A stretch of 64,000 nt of DNA from contig JAKSJP010000006.1 of NCBI GenBank assembly GCA_024398105.1, forward strand, positions 1-64,000, read 5' to 3'. This stretch comes from Bacteroidales bacterium. Lineage in GTDB: Bacteria; Bacteroidota; Bacteroidia; Bacteroidales; UBA932. Made by a program: the position numbers and the translations under genes. The notes under the pieces are model-generated. The model was not told the DNA's origin. It searched no databases and worked only from the letters and a program-made list of their open reading frames with translations. Shown piece by piece: positions 1-8,870 of this stretch. Numbering within the stretch: the first letter of the stretch is position 1; the number at the start of each line of letters is the position of its first letter.

Positions 1-740
1 TCCGCTTCACCGAAGACAGCAGGTTCAACAAGGCTCTCAACCGCATCAAGTGGATCGTGGAGCGCCGCCGTCAGCAGAACGAACAGGAGTCCTGGACAAA
101 GCTGATCCGTGTACTCACGCACGAAATCATGAACACGGTCAGCCCTATCGCTTCTCTGAGTGACGCTCTGAGTCACTACATAGATGTCCCGGAAGAGCGC
201 AGGGAGATTGATGTCAAGGCTGGCCTTGAGACTATTTCATCGTCTTCTAAGGACCTTATCAAGTTCGTGGAGTCCTATCGCGAGCTTGCAGGCGTGGCGA
301 AGCCGGTAAAGAAGGGCCTGATGGTGGATGAACTTGCACACAAAGTCATTGACCTTACTCACGAGCAGTGTGCAGCATCTGAAGCAAGCTGCAGCTACAG
401 GGCTGAGTCGGAAGATATCCTCATCTATGCCGACGAGTCACAGATCAGCCGCATACTCATAAATCTCATAAAGAACGCCGTGCAGGCCGGCGCGAAGCAC
501 ATCAGCATCACAGCCAGCATCGATAGCAGCGAGCAGACCCTAATCAAGGTGGCGAACGATGGTGCTCCTATCACACCGGAGGCACAGGAGCAGATATTCA
601 TCCCATTCTTCACTACCAAGCGTGACGGTTCAGGTATCGGACTAAGTCTTTCGCGCCAGATCATGCGTGCGCACAATGGCATGCTTGACCTGACTAGAAG
701 CGATGAAGAGTGCACGGAGTTTACTCTGATATTTAAATAG
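1..740 (+). CDS. Sensor histidine kinase, C-terminal part (5' end outside window)
   Basis: The reading frame is open from the window edge, so the N-terminal sensor region is missing. What remains is the dimerisation/phosphoacceptor helix with the H-box LTHEIMN near nt 115-130, followed by a HATPase_c domain with N-box (LINLIKNAV), a DGAP G1-type segment and the glycine-rich GSGIGLS box near nt 635. This order is that of NtrY/NtrB-like kinases, which autophosphorylate on His and pass the phosphate to a response regulator. The kinase core is complete. The next gene is a convergent tRNA, so no partner regulator is adjacent on this side. The upstream neighbour could be its regulator but is not visible. 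Confidence 0.9.
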   Translation, partial: RFTEDSRFNKALNRIKWIVERRRQQNEQESWTKLIRVLTHEIMNTVSPIASLSDALSHYIDVPEERREIDVKAGLETISSSSKDLIKFVESYRELAGVAKPVKKGLMVDELAHKVIDLTHEQCAASEASCSYRAESEDILIYADESQISRILINLIKNAVQAGAKHISITASIDSSEQTLIKVANDGAPITPEAQEQIFIPFFTTKRDGSGIGLSLSRQIMRAHNGMLDLTRSDEECTEFTLIFK

Positions 741-792
741 GACTACCGCTTGTTGTGACGAATGTGACGCAAGTGAAGAATCATTGACAATC

Positions 793-831
793 AAAAAAGA
801 ATAAACCCCGAAACTCTTTCGAATTTCGGGG
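793..831 (-). terminator. Intrinsic terminator after tRNA-Ser
   Basis: Arms CCCCGAAA (806-813) and TTTCGGGG (824-831) are perfect. Read on the minus strand, the stem is followed by a T-rich tract (793-805). It fits termination of the tRNA transcript and also lies past the end of the convergent kinase gene. Confidence 0.7.
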
Positions 832-880
832 CTATCTTCGGGGCTTTTAGACGTAAATCATTGATTTACAAGCCACTTTG

Positions 881-965
881 CGGAGAGGGAGGGATTCGAA
901 CCCCCGGACCCGTGAAGGTCAACAGTTTTCAAGACTGCCGCTATCGACCACTCAGCCACCTCTCC
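881..965 (-). tRNA. tRNA-Ser (anticodon UGA)
   Basis: On the minus strand the acceptor stem GGAGAGG pairs with CCTCTCC, with discriminator base G as usual for serine. The anticodon loop is CTTGAAA (UGA), the T-arm contains GGTTCGAATCC, and there is a long variable arm typical of class II tRNAs. The CCA end is not encoded (the next bases are CAA). A promoter matching the Bacteroidota consensus lies 30 nt upstream. Confidence 0.97.
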
Positions 966-995
966 AGTCCTATCTGGAATTCTCCATTGGGATTG

Positions 996-1026
996 CAAAT
1001 ATAGCACAAATTGCTTTAAGTGCAAA
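996..1026 (-). promoter_or_regulatory. Promoter of tRNA-Ser
   Basis: Minus-strand TATATTTG (996-1003) with TTTG (1023-1026) 19 bp upstream matches the Bacteroidota housekeeping consensus TTTG-N19-TAnnTTTG. Confidence 0.7.
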
Positions 1027-1035
1027 CTTTTTCTT

Positions 1036-1680
1036 TTATTTTTTATCATCCTCAGCAGCGAAGAACTTCCACTGGAAGAGGATGAGATAAAATGCTCCGA
1101 CAGTAACGCAGCTGTCCGCGAAATTGAATACCGGCTCAAAGAACAGCGATCCGCCAAGAAGCGGAACCCAGTCAGGCCAGGTAAACAACGGGAAGTAGAA
1201 CATGTCCACCACCTTTCCGAAAAGGAACGGTGCGTAGCTTCCTCCGAAAGCGGCGACATCGGTCATAGTCGACTCCGAGAACATCAGTCCATAGAAAAGA
1301 GAGTCGATGATGTTGCCGAAGGCACCGGCGGTGATAAGTGTAAGACCGACAAGCACCCCGGCAGGTACCATGGTCTTTTCCTCGTCTCCCTTGCGGGCCT
1401 GGGCTGTGCCGCGACGGCAAAGGCCTGAAATCCACCAACAGAGAAGTCCACAGAGGACGATCCTGAAGGTCGAAAGGAGGAATTTGCCGACTGCGCCGCC
1501 GAACTTCATTCCGAATGCCATTCCCTCGTTCTCGATGAAAAGGATCTGGAACCAGTTCCCTATTACGCTGAAATGCTCCCCGAGAGACATGTTCGTCTTG
1601 ATCAGGATCTTGATGACCTGATCAATGACGACTAGGATGACTCCGAGTATGAGAAGTTTCTTGCTGGTAGACAGTTTCAC
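1036..1680 (-). CDS. lspA: Lipoprotein signal peptidase II
   Basis: LspA is the inner-membrane aspartyl protease that cleaves prolipoprotein signal peptides ahead of the lipidated Cys. This 214-residue protein has four membrane segments. The two catalytic aspartates are seen in GNIIDS (about residue 125) and FNFADS (about residue 188). It is longer than proteobacterial LspA because of a loop with FYGLMFSE and a WPDWVPLLGG segment, as is common in Bacteroidota. It is the last gene of ileS - DksA-like - lspA, 12 nt after its neighbour, and the only lipoprotein-processing gene here. Confidence 0.97.
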   Translation of the reverse strand: MKLSTSKKLLILGVILVVIDQVIKILIKTNMSLGEHFSVIGNWFQILFIENEGMAFGMKFGGAVGKFLLSTFRIVLCGLLCWWISGLCRRGTAQARKGDEEKTMVPAGVLVGLTLITAGAFGNIIDSLFYGLMFSESTMTDVAAFGGSYAPFLFGKVVDMFYFPLFTWPDWVPLLGGSLFFEPVFNFADSCVTVGAFYLILFQWKFFAAEDDKK

Positions 1681-1692
1681 GAGGAGTAGAGA

Positions 1693-2094
1693 TTACTTCT
1701 TTCCAAGCTTGGCGAGCTTCTCCTTTGCCTCGACGGTAAGGGTAGCGTGAGGAACGAGACGAAGGCGTGCCTTAGGGATGAGTTCACCGGACTCGCGGCA
1801 GATGCCATAGGTCTTGTTCTCGATACGTACAAGAGCTGCCTCAAGGTTCTTGATGAACTTATACTGACGCTCTGCCTGCTGGCTTGCCTCTTCCTTTGAA
1901 AGCTGTGCGGCTCCGTCGTCCTCGACTGTCTTGAATGAAGGAGTAGTATCCTCGATATCGTTGGAACCGTTATGCATGACGATACCACGGAGGTGCTTGT
2001 ACTCGTCCTTGGCCTTCTTGAGCATCTCTTCGATGATACCGCGGAACTCCTCGAGCTCCTCGTCGCTGTAGCGCTTCTTTACTTCTTCTGCCAT
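1693..2094 (-). CDS. DksA/TraR-family protein lacking the zinc-finger cysteines
   Basis: The 133-residue protein has an N-terminal coiled coil (about 8-90) and a C-terminal segment that aligns to the DksA zinc-finger signature (YGICRESGELIPKARLRLVP). Of the four zinc-binding cysteines only the first is kept. The others are Ser, Leu and Glu, so zinc binding as in E. coli DksA is unlikely. The family binds the RNA polymerase secondary channel and modulates transcription, often with ppGpp. It lies between ileS and lspA with gaps of 13 and 12 nt, which implies co-transcription. Function as a polymerase-binding factor is inferred from family membership. Confidence 0.88.
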   Translation of the reverse strand: MAEEVKKRYSDEELEEFRGIIEEMLKKAKDEYKHLRGIVMHNGSNDIEDTTPSFKTVEDDGAAQLSKEEASQQAERQYKFIKNLEAALVRIENKTYGICRESGELIPKARLRLVPHATLTVEAKEKLAKLGKK

Positions 2095-2107
2095 GACTGA
2101 AAAAGAG

Positions 2108-5100
2108 TTATTTGATTTTACTGATAGTTAAACTGATGGTGCCTTCGTTCCACTCGACTGACACAGCCTTTTCAGGTGCATCGTCCGCTGAGACTGACTC
2201 AATCTCGGAAAGTGTCTGCGAAGTGATGTATTCGTAGTATGCATCGACTGCATCTGAAATCTCAAAGAACTCGCCGTCCTTGGCGAAGATCTCGATCTGT
2301 ACCCTGTCTGTCACCTCGAATCCGCTGTCCTTGCGGAGGTTCTGGATCCTGTTGATGAGTTCACGGGCGATACCCTCCTTGCGGAGCTCATCACTCACCT
2401 CGATATCGAGTGCGAGTGTAAGAGGGCCGTCTGTAGCGACGAGCCATCCTGGCATGTCCTCTGAAGAGATCTCGTAGTCTCCAGGTCTGAGGGCAACCTC
2501 GCCTGAAGCAAGGCCTACGACATATTCCTTGCCTTCTGACTCAGCTGCCTGGATCTCGTTGATAGTCTTCTGGTCGAAGGTACCGAATGCTGCGGCGATC
2601 TCCTTCATCTGCTTGCCATAGACCTTGCCGAGAGTCTTGAAGTTAGGCTTGATCTTCTTGGTGATGATACCGGTAGTGTCTGACATGAACTCTGCCTCCT
2701 TGACGTTGACCTCACCGAGGATGAGATCCTTGACGAGCTCGAGCTGAGCCTTGACCTTCTCGGACATCACAGGGATGATGATCTTAGAGAGTGGCTGACG
2801 TACCTTGATGTTCACCTTGCGGCGGAGTGCGAGTACCATGGACGAAGCTCTCTGGGCGAGAGACATCCTCTCCTCGAGATCCTTGTCGATCACCTTCTCA
2901 TCGGCCTCAGGCATGAGGACGAAGTGGACTGACTCTGCACCGTCCTGTACGAGGTCCTTGTAGAGGTGGTCTGCGTAGAACGGAGCGATAGGAGCTGCGA
3001 GGATCGCGATATCCTTGAGTACTTCGTAGAGTGTCTGGTATGCGCTGAGCTTGTCCTGGTTCATCTTTCCTCCCCAGAATCTCTTTCTGCCAAGGCGTAC
3101 GTACCAGTTGCTGAGGTTGTCGCAAACGAAGTCCTGGATCATTCGGCCTGCAGAAGTGATGTCATAGTCCTCGTAAGAAGCCCTGACATCCTTGATGAGG
3201 GTATTGAGGAGGGAGATGATCCATCTGTCGATCTCAGGACGCTGCTCGTAAGGGACTGCAGCGGCTGCAGGATCGAAACCGTCCACGTTTGCGTAGAGGG
3301 CGAAGAATGAATATGTATTGTAGAGAGTTCCGAAGAACTTCCTTCTGATCTCGTCTACGCCTGCCTCATCGAAACGGAGGTTGTCCCAAGGCTGGGCGTT
3401 AGTGAGCATGTACCATCTGAGTGCGTCTGCACCGTACTTGTCGAGCTCCTCGAAAGGATCGACGGCATTGCCGAGGCGCTTGCTCATCTTGTCTCCGTTC
3501 TTGTCGAGCACGAGACCGTTCGAGATCACCCTCTTGAATGCAGGTGTGCCACTGATCATGGTATGTATAGCATGGAGTGTATAGAACCATCCACGGGTCT
3601 GGTCCACACCCTCTGCGATGAAGTCCGCTGTAGTACCGAACATTGGCGAGTCGATTCCACGGAGGCCTTCCTGTGCGAAAGGCATTGCACCTGAATCGAA
3701 CCATACGTCGATAAGGTCAGTCTCCCTTGTCATCTTGCGGCCAGACTCTGAGACGAGGAAGAGCTCGTCTACGTGAGGTCTGTGAAGATCGATCCTGTCG
3801 TAGTTCTCAAGAGACATGTCCTTTGGATCGAAGCCCTTATCCTTGAGTGGGTTAGAGCTCATGATGCCAGCCTCGACAGCCTTCTCGACCTCTGCGTAGA
3901 GCTCAGCCACCGAACCGATGCACTTCTCTTCCTTGCCGTCCTCAGTACGCCAGATAGGGAGCGGAGTGCCCCAGAATCGGCTTCTTGAGAGGTTCCAGTC
4001 CTGGATGTTCTCGAGCCACTGGCCGAAACGTCCTGTACCTGTGCTCTCCGGCTTCCATGTGATCTGCTTGTTGAGCTCGACCATCTGGTCCTTGACTGCA
4101 GTAGCCTTGATGAACCACGAGTCAAGCGGATAGTAGAGTACAGGGAGGTCGGTTCTCCAGCTGTGAGGATAGTTGTGGACGTGCTTCTGGATCTTGAATG
4201 CACGGCCGTCAGCCTTGAGCATCATGCAGAGATCCACATCGAGTGTAGGTGCATCCGGATCCTCGTTGTGCTCGAAGTATCCCTGATAGCCCTTCTTGAC
4301 GTATCTACCCTGGAACTCAGCGTATGATGGGTCCACATTCTTTGCGACATAGTCTGCATCGAGGTCCTCGAGCTTGCAGAAGCGGCCCTGACGGTCCACC
4401 TGCGCCTGTGGATTGCCATCCTTGTCGACAGGCATGATGCCTGAGATTCCGAAGTTGACTGCGACCTTCTTGTCGTCAGCACCGAAGGTAGGTGCGATAT
4501 GTACGATACCTGTACCGTCCTCTGTGGTGACATAGTCTCCTGAGATCACACGGAAAGCATCACCGTCCGGCTTGAACCAGTTGATAAGCTGGGTGTATCT
4601 GATGCCTACGAGGTCAGATCCCTTGAACTCACCGTCGAGGATCCTGTAAGGAACGACCTTGTCACCCTGGCTGTAGGTCATAGGAGCCTCTGCACCCTTA
4701 GCGTTGAACCACGCGCCTACGAGCGGCTTGGCTACGACGTAGACAGCCTCTGTACCTGTGTAAGGGTTGAATGAGAGGACTCTCACGTAGTCGATGTTCG
4801 GACCTACGCAGAGTGCGGTGTTTGAAGGAAGTGTCCAAGGAGTTGTGGTCCATGCGAGGAAATATACAGGAACGGTCTCGCAGTCATAGAGCTTCTGTGA
4901 GTTCTCGTCCTTGATCACCTCGAACTGGCAGGTCACGGTAGTATCTGAGACATCCTTGTAGCAGCCAGGCTGGTTGAGCTCATGGGAGCTGAGGCCTGTA
5001 CCGTCGGTCGGAGAGTATGGCTGGATTGTATAGCCCTTGTAGAGAAGACCCTTGTCGTAGATCTTCTTGAGGAGATACCAGAGTGTCTCGATGTAGCGGT

Positions 5101-5557
5101 TGTCGTAGGTGATGTACGGATCGTCCATGTCAACCCAGTAGCCGACACGCTCAGTCATCTGCCTCCACTCCTGAGTATACTTCATGACCTCCTTGCGGCA
5201 GGTGTCGTTGTACTCGGCGATGCTTATCTTCTTGCCGATGTCGGCCTTGGTGATACCGAGCTTCTTCTCTACTCCAAGCTCGACAGGAAGTCCGTGGGTA
5301 TCCCATCCTGCACGGCGTGCGACCTTGTATCCTGTCTGAGTCTTGTAACGGCAGATTGAATCCTTGATCGAACGTGCCATGACATGGTGGATGCCTGGCT
5401 TACCGTTTGCCGAAGGCGGACCTTCGAAGAAAATGAACTCAGGCGCGCCTTCCCTTATCTCAAGGGACTTCTCGAATGCCTGGATCTTATTCCACTTGTC
5501 GAGTACCTCTGATCCGATACCGACCAGATCCAATCCTTTATACTCTTTGAATGTCAT
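2108..5557 (-). CDS. ileS: Isoleucyl-tRNA synthetase, type 2 (eukaryote-like)
   Basis: This 1149-residue enzyme charges tRNA-Ile with isoleucine. The class I signature HxGH appears as G55-I-H-H58 (NGKPGIHH), an inverted form of the motif. The second signature KMSKR is near residue 688. A large CP1 editing domain separates them, and the C-terminal region is long, as in type 2 enzymes. Length and motifs separate it from the type 1 IleRS of most bacteria (about 930 residues). It leads an operon with the DksA-like gene and lspA. The start is an ATG about 50 nt below a consensus promoter. The GxHH form has been linked to very low mupirocin sensitivity. Confidence 0.98.
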   Translation of the reverse strand: MTFKEYKGLDLVGIGSEVLDKWNKIQAFEKSLEIREGAPEFIFFEGPPSANGKPGIHHVMARSIKDSICRYKTQTGYKVARRAGWDTHGLPVELGVEKKLGITKADIGKKISIAEYNDTCRKEVMKYTQEWRQMTERVGYWVDMDDPYITYDNRYIETLWYLLKKIYDKGLLYKGYTIQPYSPTDGTGLSSHELNQPGCYKDVSDTTVTCQFEVIKDENSQKLYDCETVPVYFLAWTTTPWTLPSNTALCVGPNIDYVRVLSFNPYTGTEAVYVVAKPLVGAWFNAKGAEAPMTYSQGDKVVPYRILDGEFKGSDLVGIRYTQLINWFKPDGDAFRVISGDYVTTEDGTGIVHIAPTFGADDKKVAVNFGISGIMPVDKDGNPQAQVDRQGRFCKLEDLDADYVAKNVDPSYAEFQGRYVKKGYQGYFEHNEDPDAPTLDVDLCMMLKADGRAFKIQKHVHNYPHSWRTDLPVLYYPLDSWFIKATAVKDQMVELNKQITWKPESTGTGRFGQWLENIQDWNLSRSRFWGTPLPIWRTEDGKEEKCIGSVAELYAEVEKAVEAGIMSSNPLKDKGFDPKDMSLENYDRIDLHRPHVDELFLVSESGRKMTRETDLIDVWFDSGAMPFAQEGLRGIDSPMFGTTADFIAEGVDQTRGWFYTLHAIHTMISGTPAFKRVISNGLVLDKNGDKMSKRLGNAVDPFEELDKYGADALRWYMLTNAQPWDNLRFDEAGVDEIRRKFFGTLYNTYSFFALYANVDGFDPAAAAVPYEQRPEIDRWIISLLNTLIKDVRASYEDYDITSAGRMIQDFVCDNLSNWYVRLGRKRFWGGKMNQDKLSAYQTLYEVLKDIAILAAPIAPFYADHLYKDLVQDGAESVHFVLMPEADEKVIDKDLEERMSLAQRASSMVLALRRKVNIKVRQPLSKIIIPVMSEKVKAQLELVKDLILGEVNVKEAEFMSDTTGIITKKIKPNFKTLGKVYGKQMKEIAAAFGTFDQKTINEIQAAESEGKEYVVGLASGEVALRPGDYEISSEDMPGWLVATDGPLTLALDIEVSDELRKEGIARELINRIQNLRKDSGFEVTDRVQIEIFAKDGEFFEISDAVDAYYEYITSQTLSEIESVSADDAPEKAVSVEWNEGTISLTISKIK

Positions 5558-5603
5558 AATTTTTGTCTAATTTTGCGTTCTCAGCACACTGCTGTAATAA
5601 TCT

Positions 5604-5635
5604 GCAAATATACGAATTTCCGCCTTTATCGCAAA
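5604..5635 (-). promoter_or_regulatory. Promoter of ileS operon
   Basis: Minus-strand TATATTTG (5604-5611) is preceded by TTTG (5632-5635) with a 20 bp spacer. It predicts a leader of about 40 nt. Confidence 0.7.
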
Positions 5636-5641
5636 ACCGAT

Positions 5642-6136
5642 ATGAGCACCCTGGACATTATAATAATTATCTGCTTCATGCCGTTCCTCATCCAGGGACT
5701 GGTGAAAGGATTCGTCGTGCAAGTGATCTCACTCGTATCGATCTTCGTGGGCGCATGGCTGTCATTCCGCTTCTCCAACGTGGTCTGCGAATACATCGCC
5801 CCATACCTCGAAGCATCGGACAAAGTCCTGCATGTCATATCGTTCGCATTGATCATGGCAGCTGCGATCTTCGGCTTCTACCTGGTCGGACGCCTGATCA
5901 GAGGGCTGATAAAGATAGTACTGCTCGGATGGCTGGACCGTCTGCTCGGAATAGCACTGTCGCTGGTGCTGGGCACCATGGTCATAGGACTCGTGATCAT
6001 GCTCTTCAACACCCTCAACACCTCATTCGGGTTCGTGAGCGAGGAGACATTGGCGGAGTCGGTGCTCTACACACCTATCAAGGACATCGCCTACACGGTG
6101 TTCCCTTATTTCAAGGAACTTCTGTTCAAACAATAA
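5642..6136 (+). CDS. CvpA-family membrane protein
   Basis: The 164-residue protein has four hydrophobic segments (starting DIIIIICFMPFLIQGLVKG, then LISLVSIFVGAWLSF-type, SFALIMAAAIFGFYLVGRL and LGIALSLVLGTMVIGLVI). This is the CvpA (colicin V production) fold, including the G-x-x-KG turn after the first helix. Family members affect envelope homeostasis and, in E. coli, purF-linked colicin V production; the molecular role is not settled. ATG 5642 was chosen because upstream in-frame codons run through the ileS promoter region. It precedes tsaB by 4 nt. Confidence 0.85.
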   Translation: MSTLDIIIIICFMPFLIQGLVKGFVVQVISLVSIFVGAWLSFRFSNVVCEYIAPYLEASDKVLHVISFALIMAAAIFGFYLVGRLIRGLIKIVLLGWLDRLLGIALSLVLGTMVIGLVIMLFNTLNTSFGFVSEETLAESVLYTPIKDIAYTVFPYFKELLFKQ

Positions 6137-6140
6137 GACA

Positions 6141-6830
6141 ATGGCAAGAATAATCCTCATCGAAACATCCACCGCGATGTGCTCGGCAGCGCTTGCGGAA
6201 GACGGAAAGATCAGCGCATACAGGGAAGACGCGGACAGGGCACACGCCGCCCGTCTCGCGCCCATGGTCGACGACATCCTCAAGGAGAAGGGCCTGACCG
6301 TCAAGGACTGCGACGCCGTCGGGGTCTGCATGGGTCCGGGCTCATACACAGGCCTGCGCGTCGGCGTATCGACCGCCAAGGGACTCTGTTTCGGTGCCTC
6401 GATCCCGCTGCTTGCCACAGGTTCGCTTGATACGCTCGTATGGGCCGCGATAGACGGGAACATGGTACCTGAAGGCTGCAGATACATCGTCCCTATGATC
6501 GATGCCCGCAGGATGGAGGTCTATACTGCTGTCTTCACCCCTGACGGAAAGCAGATCAGCGCGACCGAGCCGAAGATCATCGACGCGGAGAGCTTCGCCA
6601 AAGAGCTTGCAGAGGGGCCAGTGCTCTTCATCGGAGACGGTGCGAAGAAGTGCGAGGAGATACTTGCCGGACCGAACGCACATTTTGCCTCTGTCTATCC
6701 TGACGCCCGCGGGATGCTCCAGCCGATCATGGCTGAATACAACGGAAAAAGGTTCAAAGACGTTGCGTACTTCGAACCTTTCTATCTTAAGGATTTCGTT
6801 GCTACAGTGAGCAGGAAAAAGCTTTTCTAA
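6141..6830 (+). CDS. tsaB: tRNA threonylcarbamoyladenosine biosynthesis protein TsaB
   Basis: TsaB is the dimerising platform of the TsaB-TsaD-TsaE complex that makes t6A37 in ANN-decoding tRNAs. The 229-residue protein starts with the ASKHA-fold motif ILIETSTAMCSAAL and has the family segment GPGSYTGLRVGVSTAKGL (about 73-90). The 3' end overlaps that of the convergent thioredoxin-fold lipoprotein gene by 4 nt. It follows the CvpA gene closely and is probably co-transcribed. Confidence 0.96.
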   Translation: MARIILIETSTAMCSAALAEDGKISAYREDADRAHAARLAPMVDDILKEKGLTVKDCDAVGVCMGPGSYTGLRVGVSTAKGLCFGASIPLLATGSLDTLVWAAIDGNMVPEGCRYIVPMIDARRMEVYTAVFTPDGKQISATEPKIIDAESFAKELAEGPVLFIGDGAKKCEEILAGPNAHFASVYPDARGMLQPIMAEYNGKRFKDVAYFEPFYLKDFVATVSRKKLF

Positions 6831-7972
6831 AGAACCGAGTCAAGATATTTCCTTAGGGTCGCATCGTCGCTGATATTCGCATCGAGCACGATGTCGCCGT
6901 CCTTGATGATGTAGATGAACGGAACGGCAGGGACATTATAGAGTGTCACAGCCGGGCTTGATGAGCCGAGTCCGTCACATACGTTGGTCCAGTCAAGCTT
7001 CTGGTTCCTCACCGCCGAAGCCCATACGCTCTTGTCGACATCGAGTGACACTGCATAGATGTCGAGACCTCTGTCATGGTACTTCTCGTAGACAGGCTTG
7101 ATCGTCTCGAGGTTGAGCATCTTCTGGTCTGCAGCGTCAGCTGTCCAGAAATAGAGGATCACCACCTTGCCTTCAAGAGACGAGAGAGCAACCTTGTTGC
7201 CGTTCACGTCAGGAAGCTTGAGTTCCGGGAATCCTGCTGCCGTAGAATTGGCCACCATTGACTGGAGGTTGAGGTATGAAGACCTCAGCTTCGCCTCTTC
7301 CTCAAGTGCCTTGACATACTTTGAATCAGGATATACGGTCTTGAGGGAATCTACCATGCTGTTGAAATGGAGAGCGTCAGTGCTCTGGCTGAACAGGTCG
7401 AGATTCTCACCTACCTTCTGGTAGAGTACGGGGATGACAGTGAGCGAGTGCGAGTTCTGCATGATGTAGAGGACTCTGTCGCGGTAGTATGAGATATACT
7501 GCTTAGCGAGGTCCTGCCTTACCTGCATCGCGGCAGCCGACTCTGGATCGAGGTCGGCAAGCTTCGCGGTAGTCGCAGCGAAGCTGTTGGCAAAGTCAGC
7601 CTCTGCCCTCTCGACAGCGATGAGCTTCTCGGTCTCGACAGAGCCTGAGACAGAGTAGTTTCCGAGTGTGTCGGCTGTGACCTTCACATTGTCGCCGTTC
7701 TCGAGAAGAAGGGATGCGATGCGCTTGTCACCGTGGAAGAGGTATATGAACTCAGGCTGGCCCTTCTGCACGTCGAGTGCGTACTTGAAGGCACCTGAAG
7801 CATCTGTCTTCACTGTATCAAGCACCTTATATCTGTTTACGTCAAGGAGCTTGACGATGACCTCAGACTGAGGAGCGTCAGCAACGACGCCTGAGACCTT
7901 GGTAGACTTGCCGCAGGATGCCACCATGAGCACACAGAGGGCAGCGGCAAAAAGTGAATTAAAGTTTCGCAT
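6827..7972 (-). CDS. Thioredoxin-fold lipoprotein with DUF4369, no CxxC
   Basis: A lipoprotein signal peptide ends in MVASC-G, so the protein is probably anchored to an outer or inner membrane leaflet facing the periplasm. The N-terminal part (about 25-130) is a DUF4369-like beta domain. A helical middle follows, and the C-terminal 130 residues have the TlpA/AhpC thioredoxin fold (GKVVILYFW, then the cis-Pro region VPAVPFIYII). The usual WCxxC is replaced by WTADAADQ, so disulfide exchange is not possible at that site. ATG 7972 was chosen because it places the signal peptide correctly. It overlaps the HIT gene by 14 nt and is the last gene of greA-HIT. A binding or scaffold role is inferred. 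Confidence 0.85.
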   Translation of the reverse strand: MRNFNSLFAAALCVLMVASCGKSTKVSGVVADAPQSEVIVKLLDVNRYKVLDTVKTDASGAFKYALDVQKGQPEFIYLFHGDKRIASLLLENGDNVKVTADTLGNYSVSGSVETEKLIAVERAEADFANSFAATTAKLADLDPESAAAMQVRQDLAKQYISYYRDRVLYIMQNSHSLTVIPVLYQKVGENLDLFSQSTDALHFNSMVDSLKTVYPDSKYVKALEEEAKLRSSYLNLQSMVANSTAAGFPELKLPDVNGNKVALSSLEGKVVILYFWTADAADQKMLNLETIKPVYEKYHDRGLDIYAVSLDVDKSVWASAVRNQKLDWTNVCDGLGSSSPAVTLYNVPAVPFIYIIKDGDIVLDANISDDATLRKYLDSVL

Positions 7973-8363
7973 ATTCTGATAGGATTGAGTCTGCAATCTG
8001 TTTCATTCTCTCAGGAGCAGGAGAGAGCTTCTCCTTCCTGAAATCCATGTCGCCTTCTGTGTTGAGAGGGACGAGGTGGATGTGTGTATGAGGGACTTCC
8101 ATTCCAAGTACGGCCACGCCGACCCTCTTGCAAGGGACAGCGGCCTTGAGGGCGATGGCTACCTTCTTTGCGAACGCACAGAGACCCTCGTAGGTCTTGT
8201 CGTCGAGGTTGAAGATATAGTCGTCCTCCACGTGCTTAGGGATCACGAGTGTGTGGCCTTCAGCAAGCGGGCTGATGTCAAGGAATGCGTAATAGTCTTC
8301 GTTCTCCGCTACCTTGTAGGAAGGGATCTCGCCCTTGGCGATCCTGGTGAAGATTGTTGCCAT
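7959..8363 (-). CDS. HIT-family nucleotide hydrolase
   Basis: The protein of about 134 residues carries the histidine triad HTHIHLVP near residue 92, the active site of purine nucleoside phosphoramidase (HinT) type enzymes. The N-terminal FTRIAKGEIPSYKVAE and FLDISPLAEGHTLVIPK are classic HIT-family sequences. The start at 8363 (MATIF) gives the usual N-terminus and leaves 4 nt after greA. The physiological substrate of such proteins is usually unknown. Confidence 0.93.
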   Translation of the reverse strand: MATIFTRIAKGEIPSYKVAENEDYYAFLDISPLAEGHTLVIPKHVEDDYIFNLDDKTYEGLCAFAKKVAIALKAAVPCKRVGVAVLGMEVPHTHIHLVPLNTEGDMDFRKEKLSPAPERMKQIADSILSEYAKL

Positions 8364-8367
8364 GTCC

Positions 8368-8838
8368 TTAGAGAGAGATGTCGAGGATTTCAAACTTGAT
8401 GATTCCTGACGGAACCTTGGCCTCTACCACCTCGCCTTTCTTGTGGCCGAGGAGAGCCTTTGCGATCGGAGTGGTGACTGCGAGCTTGCCCTTTGCGAAG
8501 TCAGCCTCGGTCTCACCTACGATGGTGAACTCCATGGTCTGCTTTGCAGCGACGTTGAGCACCTTGACCTTGTTGAGGAGCTGGACCTTGTCAGTACCTA
8601 CGAGAGACTCGTCGATCACCTTTGCGTTGGCGATGGTGTTCTTGAGATTCGCGATCTTCATCTCAAGCATTCCCTGCGCCTCTCTTGCAGCATCGTACTC
8701 TGCATTCTCGGAAAGGTCACCCTTCTCTCTTGCCTCAGCGATAGCGGCTGCGATGACAGGACGCTGTGCGAGTGCCTCAGCGAGGTCCTTGTTGAGCTTG
8801 TCAAGGCCTTCCTGTGTCATATAATGAATTTCTGCCAT
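8368..8838 (-). CDS. greA: Transcription elongation factor GreA
   Basis: GreA rescues backtracked RNA polymerase by stimulating transcript cleavage through the tip of its coiled coil. The 156-residue protein has the N-terminal coiled coil with DLSENAEYDAAREAQ (about 43-57), including the acidic tip, and a C-terminal FKBP-like domain (ISVTTPIAKALLGHKKGEVVE-type). It is first in greA - HIT - lipoprotein. Its -7 box is followed at once by a terminator-like hairpin (8871-8900), which may make the leader an attenuator. Confidence 0.97.
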   Translation of the reverse strand: MAEIHYMTQEGLDKLNKDLAEALAQRPVIAAAIAEAREKGDLSENAEYDAAREAQGMLEMKIANLKNTIANAKVIDESLVGTDKVQLLNKVKVLNVAAKQTMEFTIVGETEADFAKGKLAVTTPIAKALLGHKKGEVVEAKVPSGIIKFEILDISL

Positions 8839-8870
8839 ATGAAGTCTGTGTTATCTGTGTTATGATAATT

